Assembly (NCBI RefSeq): GCF_000285835.1
Contig: NZ_HE978609.1
Span: 1-51,422, forward strand
Direction of reading: 5' to 3'
Source of the DNA: Brevibacterium senegalense
GTDB lineage: Bacteria; Actinomycetota; Actinomycetes; Actinomycetales; Brevibacteriaceae
DNA: 51,422 nucleotides
Below the pieces are notes generated by a model, which searched no databases, was not told where the DNA came from, and saw only the letters and a list, made by a program, of their open reading frames with translations. A program made the translations under genes and the position numbers. Below, piece after piece: positions 1 through 6,387 of this stretch (within the stretch, counting starts at the first letter, position 1; each line of letters opens with the position of its first letter).

Positions 1-45
1 GCCTATCCCTAATCCAGCCGCATACGGTCCACTGGTATTCGACAT
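1..45 (-). CDS. Possible start of a gene running off the left edge
   Basis: An ATG at 45 on the minus strand opens a frame that reads MSNTSGPYAAGLGIG and is still open at the window edge. It lies 21 bases downstream of the 22-aa frame at 67-135 and would be the next gene of the leftward operon. No strong ribosome binding site is visible. Only 15 codons can be seen, so no function can be assigned. The alternative is that it is a chance frame. Confidence 0.25.
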   Translation of the reverse strand, partial: MSNTSGPYAAGLGIG

Positions 46-66
46 CACCCGTGGAGGGACCTGCGG

Positions 67-135
67 TTACGTCGGGATGTGATCGTGTCGTGGCGGGCGG
101 AAGGCTCCTGCAGAGTCGATGAACTCCTGGTTCAT
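67..135 (-). CDS. Possible 22-aa peptide gene in the element operon
   Basis: The frame reads MNQEFIDSAGAFRPPRHDHIPT and stops with TAA. Its ATG is preceded by GGAGGGTG about nine bases upstream, one of the better Shine-Dalgarno matches in the left region. It sits 41 bases downstream of the membrane-protein gene at 177-650, in the same orientation as the operon. No family is recognised. Expression cannot be judged from so short a frame, and the good ribosome binding site is the only support. Confidence 0.25.
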   Translation of the reverse strand: MNQEFIDSAGAFRPPRHDHIPT

Positions 136-176
136 GCTCTTCACCCTCCGCCACGGCCGCTGAACAGTTGCGACGC

Positions 177-650
177 TTATGACCGGACCTCGCTGACAAG
201 CATCTCCGCGATTCTCCGGTCCACCTCGGATTCCACCCTCCGCTGGAGCCCACGCACCCCGTCTCCGGCTGCGTCTTCCTGAACCAACTGCTCCAGCTCC
301 GCCCACCGAAACACAGCAGGTTCCGCCTCAGCCGGCACACCAGTCCACCGTGACGGCAGCACAGCCACCGGCGATACCGGACCGCCACGCCTGACGACGT
401 TCACCAACACGAACGCGCCCAGCACCCAGCCGCAGCCCGCGAGCCCACCGACAATGATCGCCCACTCACGACCGAGCACTTCTGCCAATGCAGTCAGCAC
501 CACCACCGACACAAATCCGCCGACCAAACCGCGCACAGCCTCGCGCACAAGCACCGCCGGCCGATACCGCCGAACCACCTGAAGGCGCCCGGTATGCGTC
601 TCTTCGACAGACAGCTCTGTCTCCATCGTTCGCATCCGCATGAAATCCAT
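177..650 (-). CDS. Small membrane protein of the integrated element, unknown function
   Basis: A 157-residue protein. The N-terminal ~35 residues are charged. Two adjacent hydrophobic segments follow at about residues 37-60 (GGFVSVVVLTALAEVL) and 65-88 (IIVGGLAGCGWVLGAFVLV), and a soluble tail rich in Glu and Arg comes last. The ATG at 650 is preceded by GGGAGG at about seven bases. It lies 19 bases below the small membrane protein 670-963, probably in one operon. Two-helix proteins with soluble tails are common in transfer regions of actinobacterial plasmids, but I recognise no specific family. Confidence 0.7.
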   Translation of the reverse strand: MDFMRMRTMETELSVEETHTGRLQVVRRYRPAVLVREAVRGLVGGFVSVVVLTALAEVLGREWAIIVGGLAGCGWVLGAFVLVNVVRRGGPVSPVAVLPSRWTGVPAEAEPAVFRWAELEQLVQEDAAGDGVRGLQRRVESEVDRRIAEMLVSEVRS

Positions 651-669
651 CGCCAGTCCTCCCGTTCCT

Positions 670-963
670 TCAGAACACGATCGAGGCGATCGCCAGAGTC
701 CACCCGAACAGCAGCAGCAGCGTCGCGACCGCGAACACCAGCCGCCCGCGATGCCCCCTCAGGAACATCGGCAGGCTCTCGTCCGCGTCATCCTCAGCCG
801 GAATGTTCTTATCCACGTACTTCCGCCACGCGTCGTGTGCCCGCGCCTTCCGCCGCCCGAACCAACCCCGGCGACGCAGCGAATCGTCGTCTTCGTCGAC
901 CCAGACCTCGACAGCTTCGTCCGGTGCATCGATCGGCATGTCCTCGTCTGCCCGCTTGCTCAT
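670..963 (-). CDS. 97-aa single-pass membrane protein of the element
   Basis: The protein begins MSKRADEDMPIDAPDEA. It has an acidic N-terminal third, a basic segment (RRRGWFGRRKARAHDAWRKY) and one hydrophobic helix at the extreme C-terminus (LVFAVATLLLLFGWTLAIAS), so it resembles a tail-anchored or single-pass protein. The longer frame running upstream to 1074 overlaps the sigma-like gene and was rejected. The chosen ATG at 963 overlaps the upstream stop codon (TGATG), which suggests translational coupling. Function unknown. Confidence 0.65.
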   Translation of the reverse strand: MSKRADEDMPIDAPDEAVEVWVDEDDDSLRRRGWFGRRKARAHDAWRKYVDKNIPAEDDADESLPMFLRGHRGRLVFAVATLLLLFGWTLAIASIVF

Positions 964-1853
964 CACTGACCCCTCTCCTTCGTGTTCGCCCGCTCCGCTT
1001 CGATCACACCGAAGGCCACACTCAGCAGCGCTCGCGTCGTGGCCAGGTACTGGCGGCTCGTGTCGTACGTCCACCCGGTCTTCTTCATCACGTGCTCGAC
1101 AGGTACGTCATCGATCCGTCCCGGCCACGTCACGACCGCCTCACCCATCTGCCGCGTCCACGACCCGGCAACCCCCGGCTCTGGCAGGCAGTCGACGACA
1201 TCCGACAACCGCGTCGCCCCCGTCAGCGCCCGGCCCTTCTCCAGCGCCCGGTTGATGACCTGCGCGTAGAGCTCCAGCGATCGTTTGTGCTCCCGCACCC
1301 GAGCCTCCGAGATGCCCAGCACCCGGGAGGCAGCCTTCACGTCGCAGTCGAACAGCATGTGCGTGTGCAGCCCGTGCACGAACGCCGTGGGGTCCATCAC
1401 CCGCGCCGCGGTGAACATGATCGGCCGCAGCCATTCCTCGATCGCCAGCCGCTCAGCCACCGTCTCCGCCACATCAGCCACGTGGTCACTGCGATCACCC
1501 TCAGCGCGCGCCAGCTGCTCCTCGACTGACAGCCCATCCCCGTCACGCTCCGCCAAGAGGTCGCCGTTGCGCTTCGACTCCGCTTCGACTCGATCCGCGC
1601 TCCGGTACTGAGCGATCCGGTTCACCCAGCTCTGCAGCGCCCCCAGACTCGGGTCGAACCGCTCACGGGACTTCCACGCCGACAACGCCACCTCACCGGC
1701 AACGTCATCAGCCCACCGGACGAGCCCCACACTGCGCAGCTTCGGAATGATCACTCGCCCACGGGCCTGGTCGACAGCCGCCATCAGTTCTTCCCCGGTG
1801 AACGGCGACTCGTCACCGCCCGCCCTCATCATCTGGTCCTCTGCCTCTTGCAT
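963..1853 (-). CDS. ECF sigma factor-like protein encoded by the element
   Basis: 296 residues. Residues ~35-95 resemble sigma region 2: an aspartate pair (WADDVAGEVALSAW), then RFDPSLGALQSWVNRIAQYR and an Arg/Asp-rich end. Residues ~165-200 carry a helix-turn-helix resembling region 4 (AASRVLGISEARVREHKRS). A C-terminal extension of about 95 residues has no clear match. The start at ATG 1853 is chosen because GGGGGAG lies about eight bases upstream; the open frame extends to 2252 only as a shadow of the upstream gene. It follows the replication gene after 29 bases. It may drive transcription of element genes, or be a sigma-like DNA-binding protein without sigma activity. Similarity judged by eye. 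Confidence 0.6.
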   Translation of the reverse strand: MQEAEDQMMRAGGDESPFTGEELMAAVDQARGRVIIPKLRSVGLVRWADDVAGEVALSAWKSRERFDPSLGALQSWVNRIAQYRSADRVEAESKRNGDLLAERDGDGLSVEEQLARAEGDRSDHVADVAETVAERLAIEEWLRPIMFTAARVMDPTAFVHGLHTHMLFDCDVKAASRVLGISEARVREHKRSLELYAQVINRALEKGRALTGATRLSDVVDCLPEPGVAGSWTRQMGEAVVTWPGRIDDVPVEHVMKKTGWTYDTSRQYLATTRALLSVAFGVIEAERANTKERGQ

Positions 1854-1882
1854 CGCCAGCACTCCCCCACGCGTCCGCCCGC

Positions 1883-3091
1883 TCAGGCGGTCGCCCTCTC
1901 GTCGTCGCCGACCACGACACCCGCGCGCAGCGCTCGTTCCTGCACCGCACCCTCGAGCTGTTCGAACACGCTCCGGCTGATCACCGCGGGGAAGGGGTCG
2001 TCCCAGATCCCCCGGCACGCCGGGCAGTTCACCTTCAGCAGACCCTCCTCCGCGTGCTCCGGGATCGGGCACGGCGGCGACTTCTTCCGCTGCACACCGG
2101 CCGACCCCTCGGCAGTGGCCGGGCTCGTCCCGAAGCGGGCCAGCAGCTCGGCTCGGGTGCCCGCCGGATCGTTGTTGATCGCGGTGCGAACGAAGCTCGC
2201 CGGCCGCCCGACCTGGCGACGTGACCGCGCGAGGATCGCGTCGACCAGCCACACCAGCTCGTCACGTCCGCACTCCAGGCCGGTGGCTTCGACCACCTGC
2301 ACACCCAGTGCGTCGAGGTCGACCCCCCGCCACGAGCTCGGCTCCGAGCGTTCCTCGTCGGCGGCACCCGGCGCGGTGCCGTGGACGGTTGGGTTCGACC
2401 GCGAGAAGCACTGATCGTCGTCTTCGTCGACGGCGGCTCCTGCCGCCGTCTCGCCCGCGGAAGACGAAGAAGAAGATGATGATTCACTATGACGATTAAG
2501 ACGCGCGCGCGTCCTCCTATCCGCGCGCGTGGAAAGTGCCACTGTGTCCCCTCCGAGGGGACATGGTGTCCCCTCGGGACTCGAGGGGACATGGTGTCCC
2601 CTCTTGGGATCATGCGGATCGTGGAGGTCATGGGACATGGTGTCCCCTCCTGCAAGCACAGGAGGTGCCACTGTGTCCCCTCCTGCAATCTCAAGGGAGG
2701 ACATGGTGTCCCCTCCTGCGAATCCAGGCCCCGAATTCAGCCCTTCTGCAGCGTCAACGGCATCATCCACGGTCCTCGTGATCGGCTCCGAGACCACTTC
2801 CGGGTGGAACACGTACCCGTTGCCGGCGATGAATCCCGAGGACCGCTTGCGCCGCTCCGTGCTGATCAACCCCAGTTCGAGCAGGCGGCTGATCGCACGC
2901 TTCACAGTCCGCTCCGAGAGCCCGGACTCCCGCGCCAGCGTCTTCTGGAACGGGAAAGCGTACCAACGGCCCGTCTCCTCATCCCAGGACGAGTTATCGG
3001 CCAGCAACAGCAGCACGAACCGCTCCGAGCTCGACAGGTTCATCGGCTCGAACACCTGCCGTCTCGCCCACGTCAGCATGTCAGTCGACAC
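1883..3091 (-). CDS. Winged-helix replication-initiator candidate with in-gene iterons
   Basis: 402 residues from a GTG start. Residues 1-100 form a winged-helix domain of the plasmid or phage initiator kind: FEPMNLSSSERFVLLLLADN, then AFPFQKTLARESGLSERTVK and RAISRLLELGLISTERRKR. Residues ~124-184 are encoded by six iteron-like DNA repeats. A Ser-rich and acidic linker follows (~200-228), then a C-terminal domain (~250-330), and a possible zinc site with CPIPEH and CPAC cysteines near residues 345-365. The GTG at 3091 is favoured over the ATG at 3118 because GGGGAGG lies 7-8 bases before it and it overlaps the end of the 46-aa gene. Replication initiation at the internal repeats is inferred from layout, as in phage lambda O. 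Confidence 0.65.
   Translation of the reverse strand: MSTDMLTWARRQVFEPMNLSSSERFVLLLLADNSSWDEETGRWYAFPFQKTLARESGLSERTVKRAISRLLELGLISTERRKRSSGFIAGNGYVFHPEVVSEPITRTVDDAVDAAEGLNSGPGFAGGDTMSSLEIAGGDTVAPPVLAGGDTMSHDLHDPHDPKRGHHVPSSPEGTPCPLGGDTVALSTRADRRTRARLNRHSESSSSSSSSAGETAAGAAVDEDDDQCFSRSNPTVHGTAPGAADEERSEPSSWRGVDLDALGVQVVEATGLECGRDELVWLVDAILARSRRQVGRPASFVRTAINNDPAGTRAELLARFGTSPATAEGSAGVQRKKSPPCPIPEHAEEGLLKVNCPACRGIWDDPFPAVISRSVFEQLEGAVQERALRAGVVVGDDERATA
2457..2535. other. AT-richer purine tract plus alternating CG runs beside the iterons
   Basis: Bases 2457-2510 are purine-rich and AT-richer than their surroundings (many GAA, GAT and ATG triplets). They are followed by two CGCGCG runs near 2510-2530. 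This patch directly abuts the iterons and encodes the Ser/Glu linker of the initiator. An AT-rich stretch next to iterons is the usual position of an unwinding element; that role is inferred only. Confidence 0.35.
2536..2716. repeat. Six iteron-like repeats (candidate origin of replication)
   Basis: Copies lie at about 2536-2553, 2555-2575, 2583-2603, 2632-2649, 2664-2682 and 2695-2715. All share TGTCCCCTC. The copies at 2555 and 2583 are perfect inverted repeats, with arms GAGGGGACA and TGTCCCCTC around TGG. The copies at 2536 and 2664 share a variant left arm (GTGCCAC). The repeats fall in all three codon phases of the gene on the opposite strand, giving EGTPCP, RGHHVP or GGDTM/GGDTV. The DNA, not the peptide, is therefore the repeated unit. 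They most resemble binding sites for the encoded winged-helix protein. Confidence 0.75.
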
Positions 3092-3221
3092 GACCGGTCC
3101 TCCCCTCTTCCTTCTCATCCCGTGTGCGCTTCTCCGCGCAGTCCCCGCTGTCCTGCTTCGGCCGCTGGGCCTCAGCCAGCGCCCGCAGCTCGTCGAACAG
3201 GTCGAGCTGTCCGTCGATCAT
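3081..3221 (-). CDS. 46-aa protein gene coupled to its two neighbours
   Basis: The frame reads MIDGQLDLFDELRALAEAQ, then a Lys/Glu/Arg-rich tail ending GRTGRVD. Its ATG overlaps the stop of the upstream DUF2637 gene (TGATG). Its stop lies inside the first codons of the downstream initiator gene (GTGTCGACTGA), so all three genes appear translationally coupled. A short amphipathic helix is likely. No family is recognised. It may be a real small regulator or simply a coupling reading frame for the initiator. Confidence 0.5.
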   Translation of the reverse strand: MIDGQLDLFDELRALAEAQRPKQDSGDCAEKRTRDEKEEGRTGRVD

Positions 3222-4402
3222 CACGACTCCCTATGCCCTGTCCCGGCCGCTCCGTCGTCGGCCGGGGCTTCGGTGAACACGTCCGGGCGTTCCTCGCGCA
3301 GCTTCGCGAGCCGACGACGCCCGGTCTTGTCGCTGAACCCGAACTCGCGCGCCAGGTCCGCCCCGCTTGTCTCCTCACCACGCGTCGTGCGCTCGGCGAC
3401 GAACGCGGCCAACTCGTCGAGGTCGTCGCCCGATGTGCCCGCCGAACGCCCACCGCTGGGCTCGGTCGAGGACGTGGCACCATGTGTCTCCTGCGCAGCC
3501 ACCAGGTGCAGAGAACGAGACGCGGTGGGCAGTTCGAACTGCCCCTCAGCGGCCATCACCGAGGCTCGTTCGACCTGCGCGTCGCGCTGTGCCCGCAGCA
3601 TCGCCAGCCTCGTCTGGTGCTCCTCACGCGCGATCTCGGCTTCCTGCTCCGCGTGCTCCCGCTGAGCTTCCATCTCCAGCCGGTTGCGTTCGCGATCGGC
3701 CTGCTCGGCATGCCACTCCGCCTCAGCCTGCAGCTCCCGTCGCCTGGAGATCGGATCTTCCACCGCCACACGGGACAACTGCTCGGTCGCGGTGAACACC
3801 GCCACCGGCACCATGCCCGCGATCACCGCACCGATGATCGGCTGCCACGACTCTCCGGTCGTGTCGCCGTACGCAAGTGCATGAGCGGTGTTCGCCACGA
3901 TCGACAGGCCCGTGAACACCCCGAGCATCAGCCACGACGGCCACGTCCTCTCCCCTCGGGCCTTGTGGATCAGCACCGATCCGGCGTACACGAGGATGCC
4001 GGTATCCATGAACGCAGGGACTGACCAGTACATCCATTCCGGCAGCCCCAGCCACGCCGCGACCTCCATCAGCGCGACGAAGCTGATTGCGAAAGCGACC
4101 AGCCCAGCGAAGGCGACACCAGCGGTGATCGTGCGGATGAACCGTGGATCATCCGGGTTGATCCGGGAGGTCTTCGTTATCCGCAGTGACGACGGCACTC
4201 GTTCTCCGGTAGCGTTGCCCGTACCGTGATCGGTGATCGAAATACCTCTTGCATCGCCCGTTCCGGTAGTGGTGGCCTCGCTCCTCCCCGGGAGCGGGGC
4301 CACCGTGCTTCCTCGGCCGTCATCGGCCTGCGGGATGGATACAGGCTCGCCCGCCCCGGTGGTCTGTTCGCTGCTCACCCAGCGAGTCGTTTCTGCGGTC
4401 AC
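3221..4402 (-). CDS. DUF2637 (SpdB-like) membrane protein
   Basis: 393 residues from a GTG start, with AGGTGA about eight bases upstream. An N-terminal soluble stretch (~85 residues) precedes four hydrophobic helices at roughly 90-210 (AGVAFAGLVAFAISFVALME; SVPAFMDTGILVYAGSVLI; WLMLGVFTGLSIVANTAHAL; IIGAVIAGMVPVAVFTATE). This matches the DUF2637 layout common in actinobacterial conjugative plasmids and integrative elements. A Glu/Arg/Gln-rich coiled coil follows (~215-290). The C-terminus holds a winged-helix-like segment (AREFGFSDKTGRRRLAKLRE). A role in intramycelial spread or transfer is the usual proposal for the family; here it is inferred from context. Confidence 0.75.
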   Translation of the reverse strand: MTAETTRWVSSEQTTGAGEPVSIPQADDGRGSTVAPLPGRSEATTTGTGDARGISITDHGTGNATGERVPSSLRITKTSRINPDDPRFIRTITAGVAFAGLVAFAISFVALMEVAAWLGLPEWMYWSVPAFMDTGILVYAGSVLIHKARGERTWPSWLMLGVFTGLSIVANTAHALAYGDTTGESWQPIIGAVIAGMVPVAVFTATEQLSRVAVEDPISRRRELQAEAEWHAEQADRERNRLEMEAQREHAEQEAEIAREEHQTRLAMLRAQRDAQVERASVMAAEGQFELPTASRSLHLVAAQETHGATSSTEPSGGRSAGTSGDDLDELAAFVAERTTRGEETSGADLAREFGFSDKTGRRRLAKLREERPDVFTEAPADDGAAGTGHRES

Positions 4403-4433
4403 TGCTCGTCACCTCGCCTTGTCTCGCGCGTGG

Positions 4434-4661
4434 TCATCGGGTGGGGCCAATCGTCGGACCCTCGGGCATCGCGGCCGCACTGATCGCGGCCACACGCGCT
4501 GCTCGTTCCGTGTCCGAGATCGAGTTCCAGTCGTGTCGGAACACCTCGTTTCGCACCTTCTGTCGGCTCACGCGGATGACTCGCGTCGGTGCTTCCGACA
4601 GGGCCGGTGCCGCCTCGTCGCGGCCGGTCTTTGGCTTCTTGGGCGTGTTGTTCGTGCTCAT
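4434..4661 (-). CDS. 75-aa hypothetical protein of the element
   Basis: The protein begins MSTNNTPKKPKTGRDEAAP and contains a basic central segment (RVIRVSRQKVRNEVFRHDWN), then an Ala-rich tail. Its ATG overlaps the stop of the upstream KorB-like gene by four bases (ATGA), so it is translationally coupled. It has no membrane segment. No family is recognised; the Lys/Arg content would suit nucleic-acid binding, but that is speculation. Confidence 0.55.
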   Translation of the reverse strand: MSTNNTPKKPKTGRDEAAPALSEAPTRVIRVSRQKVRNEVFRHDWNSISDTERAARVAAISAAAMPEGPTIGPTR

Positions 4662-5554
4662 GCTCGTGCCCTCCTGGCGTTACCGTGCGTGACTGCGCTG
4701 AGGTTCGTGGCCGTCTTCTCGACAGACCCGAGAGTGTCCGGGTTGCCCAACGCAGCGGTCACCTGACCGGACTCGTGTCCGGCCATGACCGCCAACAGGT
4801 CGGACAGGACCGCCATCGTGTCCGCGACCTCGACCGCGAGGTCATCCAGCCGGTCAGTGTCGAGTCCGGCCGGATCGACGTGACCGGACGACAGCGCCAG
4901 CTCCAGCGTCTTGGCGCGCTTCTTCGCGACCGGCAAGGGCGCCGATCCGCTCGTGTGCAGCTCCGTGATCAGGCGGTTGATCTGGTCTCGGCTCAGTCCC
5001 TGGTGACCGGTCAGGTCCACTGTGACCGGCTCGATCCCGAGGTCGCCGGCCAGGCGGTCACCCCCGGTCAGCTGACCGTTGGACGTGTCCGGTTCCTCGA
5101 TGATCTCCGCGTCGAGGATCTCCGGCTCAGCATCAGGAGTTCTCGAAGGGCCCGAGGACCGCTCCTGAATGCTCGCCGGGTAGTGCTTGCCGTCGACTCC
5201 GACCACCGGCTCACTTGCCTCAGCTGTCTCATTTGCGACACCTGCGGACTGCAGCCGCCTGTGAACGGTGTCCTTGCTCAGCTCAGTCGCCGCCGCGATT
5301 CCTCGGGTGCTCATTCCCGCGGCCCGCAGCTCCGCGACCACCTGCTCCTCAAGTTCCTTCGGAGGTCGTAACGTCACGTCGACAAACTCAGCATCGAGGT
5401 AGTCCTGCCAGGACGCGTATCCCAGGGCAGTCCATATGCGACCGCGCCACGCCGCGTCGATCTTCGAGCGGAGCGCTCCGTAATCACTCTTGAGCTCTTC
5501 CGTAAACTCCCGGGCTTCGGCCGCGGTGAACGAGCTGACCAGTGCAGTACTCAT
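4658..5554 (-). CDS. KorB/ParB-like helix-turn-helix protein
   Basis: 298 residues. The N-terminal ~65 residues are helical (FTAAEAREFTEELKSDYGAL; WTALGYASWQDYLDAEF). A clear helix-turn-helix follows at about 75-105 (MSTRGIAAATELSKDTVHRR). The segment VVGVDGKHYPA resembles a motif seen after the HTH in phage and plasmid ParB-like proteins. The C-terminal part (LSRDQINRLITELHTSG, then a helical stretch) may be for oligomerisation. It is the second gene of the leftward operon and overlaps the upstream Cro-like gene by four bases. Probable role: transcriptional control or partition of the element. The exact family is uncertain. Confidence 0.6.
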   Translation of the reverse strand: MSTALVSSFTAAEAREFTEELKSDYGALRSKIDAAWRGRIWTALGYASWQDYLDAEFVDVTLRPPKELEEQVVAELRAAGMSTRGIAAATELSKDTVHRRLQSAGVANETAEASEPVVGVDGKHYPASIQERSSGPSRTPDAEPEILDAEIIEEPDTSNGQLTGGDRLAGDLGIEPVTVDLTGHQGLSRDQINRLITELHTSGSAPLPVAKKRAKTLELALSSGHVDPAGLDTDRLDDLAVEVADTMAVLSDLLAVMAGHESGQVTAALGNPDTLGSVEKTATNLSAVTHGNARRARA

Positions 5555-5799
5555 CGCACGACCTCCACAGGGTGCAGCTCGTCGGCACCATCAAAGCCTT
5601 CAACCAGGCGGGAGAACGGCACCCCCAACCACAGGGCGAGCTTGATCAGCTCATCCACCTTGAACGAACCGCGCCCATGCAGCTTGGCCGAGAAGCTAGC
5701 TCTGCTTAGTTGAAGTGCCTCCGCCGCATCTTTCTGGTGAAGACCGCGCCGCCCTAACTCTGCCCCGATGTTTGCTCGCAACATCTCCAAGTAAGTCAT
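5551..5799 (-). CDS. Cro/CI-type HTH regulator, first gene of the leftward operon
   Basis: 82 residues with an XRE-type helix-turn-helix at about 20-50 (LHQKDAAEALQLSRASFSAK) and the typical continuation VDELIKLALWLGVPFSRLV. Its promoter ends six bases before the ATG, so the mRNA is probably leaderless. It is divergent from the second HTH regulator at 5910, and the 110-bp gap holds both promoters and two inverted repeats. The pair resembles a CI/Cro switch controlling the element operon. Which of the two represses which cannot be told from sequence. Confidence 0.75.
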   Translation of the reverse strand: MTYLEMLRANIGAELGRRGLHQKDAAEALQLSRASFSAKLHGRGSFKVDELIKLALWLGVPFSRLVEGFDGADELHPVEVVR

Positions 5800-5805
5800 A
5801 CCCTC

Positions 5806-5834
5806 ACACTATTTGCGTGAGACACACAACGCAA
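5806..5834 (-). promoter_or_regulatory. Leaderless promoter of the leftward element operon
   Basis: TTGCGT (5834-5829), a 17-base spacer, then TAGTGT (5811-5806), and six bases later the ATG at 5799. Transcription would start at or next to the A of ATG. Confidence 0.6.
5813..5834. promoter_or_regulatory. Candidate operator 1 (inverted repeat TTGCGT / ACGCAA)
   Basis: TTGCGT at 5813-5818 and its complement ACGCAA at 5829-5834, separated by ten bases. It covers the -35 and spacer of the leftward promoter, so a bound regulator would block it. Inferred from position. Confidence 0.4.
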
Positions 5835-5850
5835 GCATCACGTTAGCCAC

Positions 5851-5880
5851 AGGCAAACTGCAATACAGAAATCATTGCCT
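5851..5880. promoter_or_regulatory. Candidate operator 2 (inverted repeat AGGCAA / TTGCCT)
   Basis: AGGCAA at 5851-5856 and TTGCCT at 5875-5880. The right half-site is the -35 box of the rightward promoter. The half-site is related to that of operator 1 (TTGCST), so the same regulator could bind both. Confidence 0.35.
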
Positions 5881-5903
5881 CCATATGTCTAGAGGCATAG
5901 TGT
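5875..5903 (+). promoter_or_regulatory. Leaderless promoter of the divergent HTH gene
   Basis: TTGCCT (5875-5880), a 17-base spacer, then TAGTGT (5898-5903), and six bases later the ATG at 5910. It has the same -10 box, spacer and start distance as the opposing promoter. Confidence 0.6.
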
Positions 5904-5909
5904 GTACAC

Positions 5910-6245
5910 ATGACAACCATGCATGAACCAGCATCCGCGACAAACGTAGGAGACGTGAACCAGCGCGTCTCCAGTGAAGTCCGGGCTTGGCTTGGTCGAC
6001 GCCAGTTGACGCAGCGAGCCCTCGCTCAGCAGCTCGGCATCAGCGCTACGAGCTTGTCCTTTCGCATGAAGGGAAAGACGCCTTGGAGCATCGCCGAGCT
6101 TGTCGCAGTCTCGTCGTGGCTGCAGATCTCTCTCGCGCAACTGCTGGGCGACGAGCTCGTGAATGAGAAGAACCCCCAGCCAGTGGCTGAGGGTTCCTCC
6201 GTGGTGGCGGGGGGAGGATTTGAACCTCCGACCTCCGGGTTATGA
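5910..6245 (+). CDS. Divergent HTH regulator whose C-terminus runs into the tRNA locus
   Basis: 111 residues. An XRE-type helix-turn-helix lies at about 32-55 (LTQRALAQQLGISATSLSFR), followed by WSIAELVAVSSWLQISLAQLL, parallel to the opposing regulator. The last ~25 residues (from KNPQPVAEGSS to the GGGFEPPTSG end) are encoded by the tRNA terminator hairpin and the antisense strand of the tRNA. The stop codon lies in the anticodon loop region. This tail is probably not ancestral to the protein: it is what integration at the tRNA placed behind the gene. Folded domain confidence is high; the exact C-terminus is doubtful. Confidence 0.65.
   Translation: MTTMHEPASATNVGDVNQRVSSEVRAWLGRRQLTQRALAQQLGISATSLSFRMKGKTPWSIAELVAVSSWLQISLAQLLGDELVNEKNPQPVAEGSSVVAGGGFEPPTSGL
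6169..6197 (-). terminator. Intrinsic terminator of the initiator tRNA
   Basis: Read on the minus strand, GAACCCTCAGCC and GGCTGGGGGTTC form a 12-bp stem (one G-T pair) around a three-base loop, followed by TTCTC. It starts a few bases after the encoded CCA of the tRNA. Confidence 0.7.
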
Positions 6246-6278
6246 GCCCGGCGAGCTACCGAACTGCTCCACCCCGCG
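6202..6278 (-). tRNA. Initiator tRNA-fMet (CAT)
   Basis: The cloverleaf is complete: acceptor CGCGGGG/CCCCGCC, D stem GAGC/GCTC with A11-T24, anticodon stem CCGGG/CCCGG around CTCATAA, T arm GGAGG TTCAAAT CCTCC, discriminator A and encoded CCA. Initiator marks are the unpaired C1 (opposite C72), the three G-C pairs flanking the anticodon loop, and the A11-T24 pair. It is transcribed leftward toward the integrated element, and its 3' end is the likely attachment site. Confidence 0.95.
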
Positions 6279-6387
6279 TTGCGAGACCCACTCTACGTGA
6301 ACTCCAGGTGGCCACCAAATCGACAGCGGGTGATGCCTGACACATAAGCCCCGCTGGCGACCGTGCCGCCCCGTCATCGCGCCGGGG

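Noticed and set aside
963..2252. 429-codon version of the sigma-like gene
   Set aside because: The first ~130 codons overlap the initiator gene in another frame and read as shadow sequence; the ATG at 1853 has a good ribosome binding site.
2536..2716. CRISPR-like array in the iteron region
   Set aside because: Spacing between copies is irregular, the unit is short and palindromic, and it lies inside a gene.
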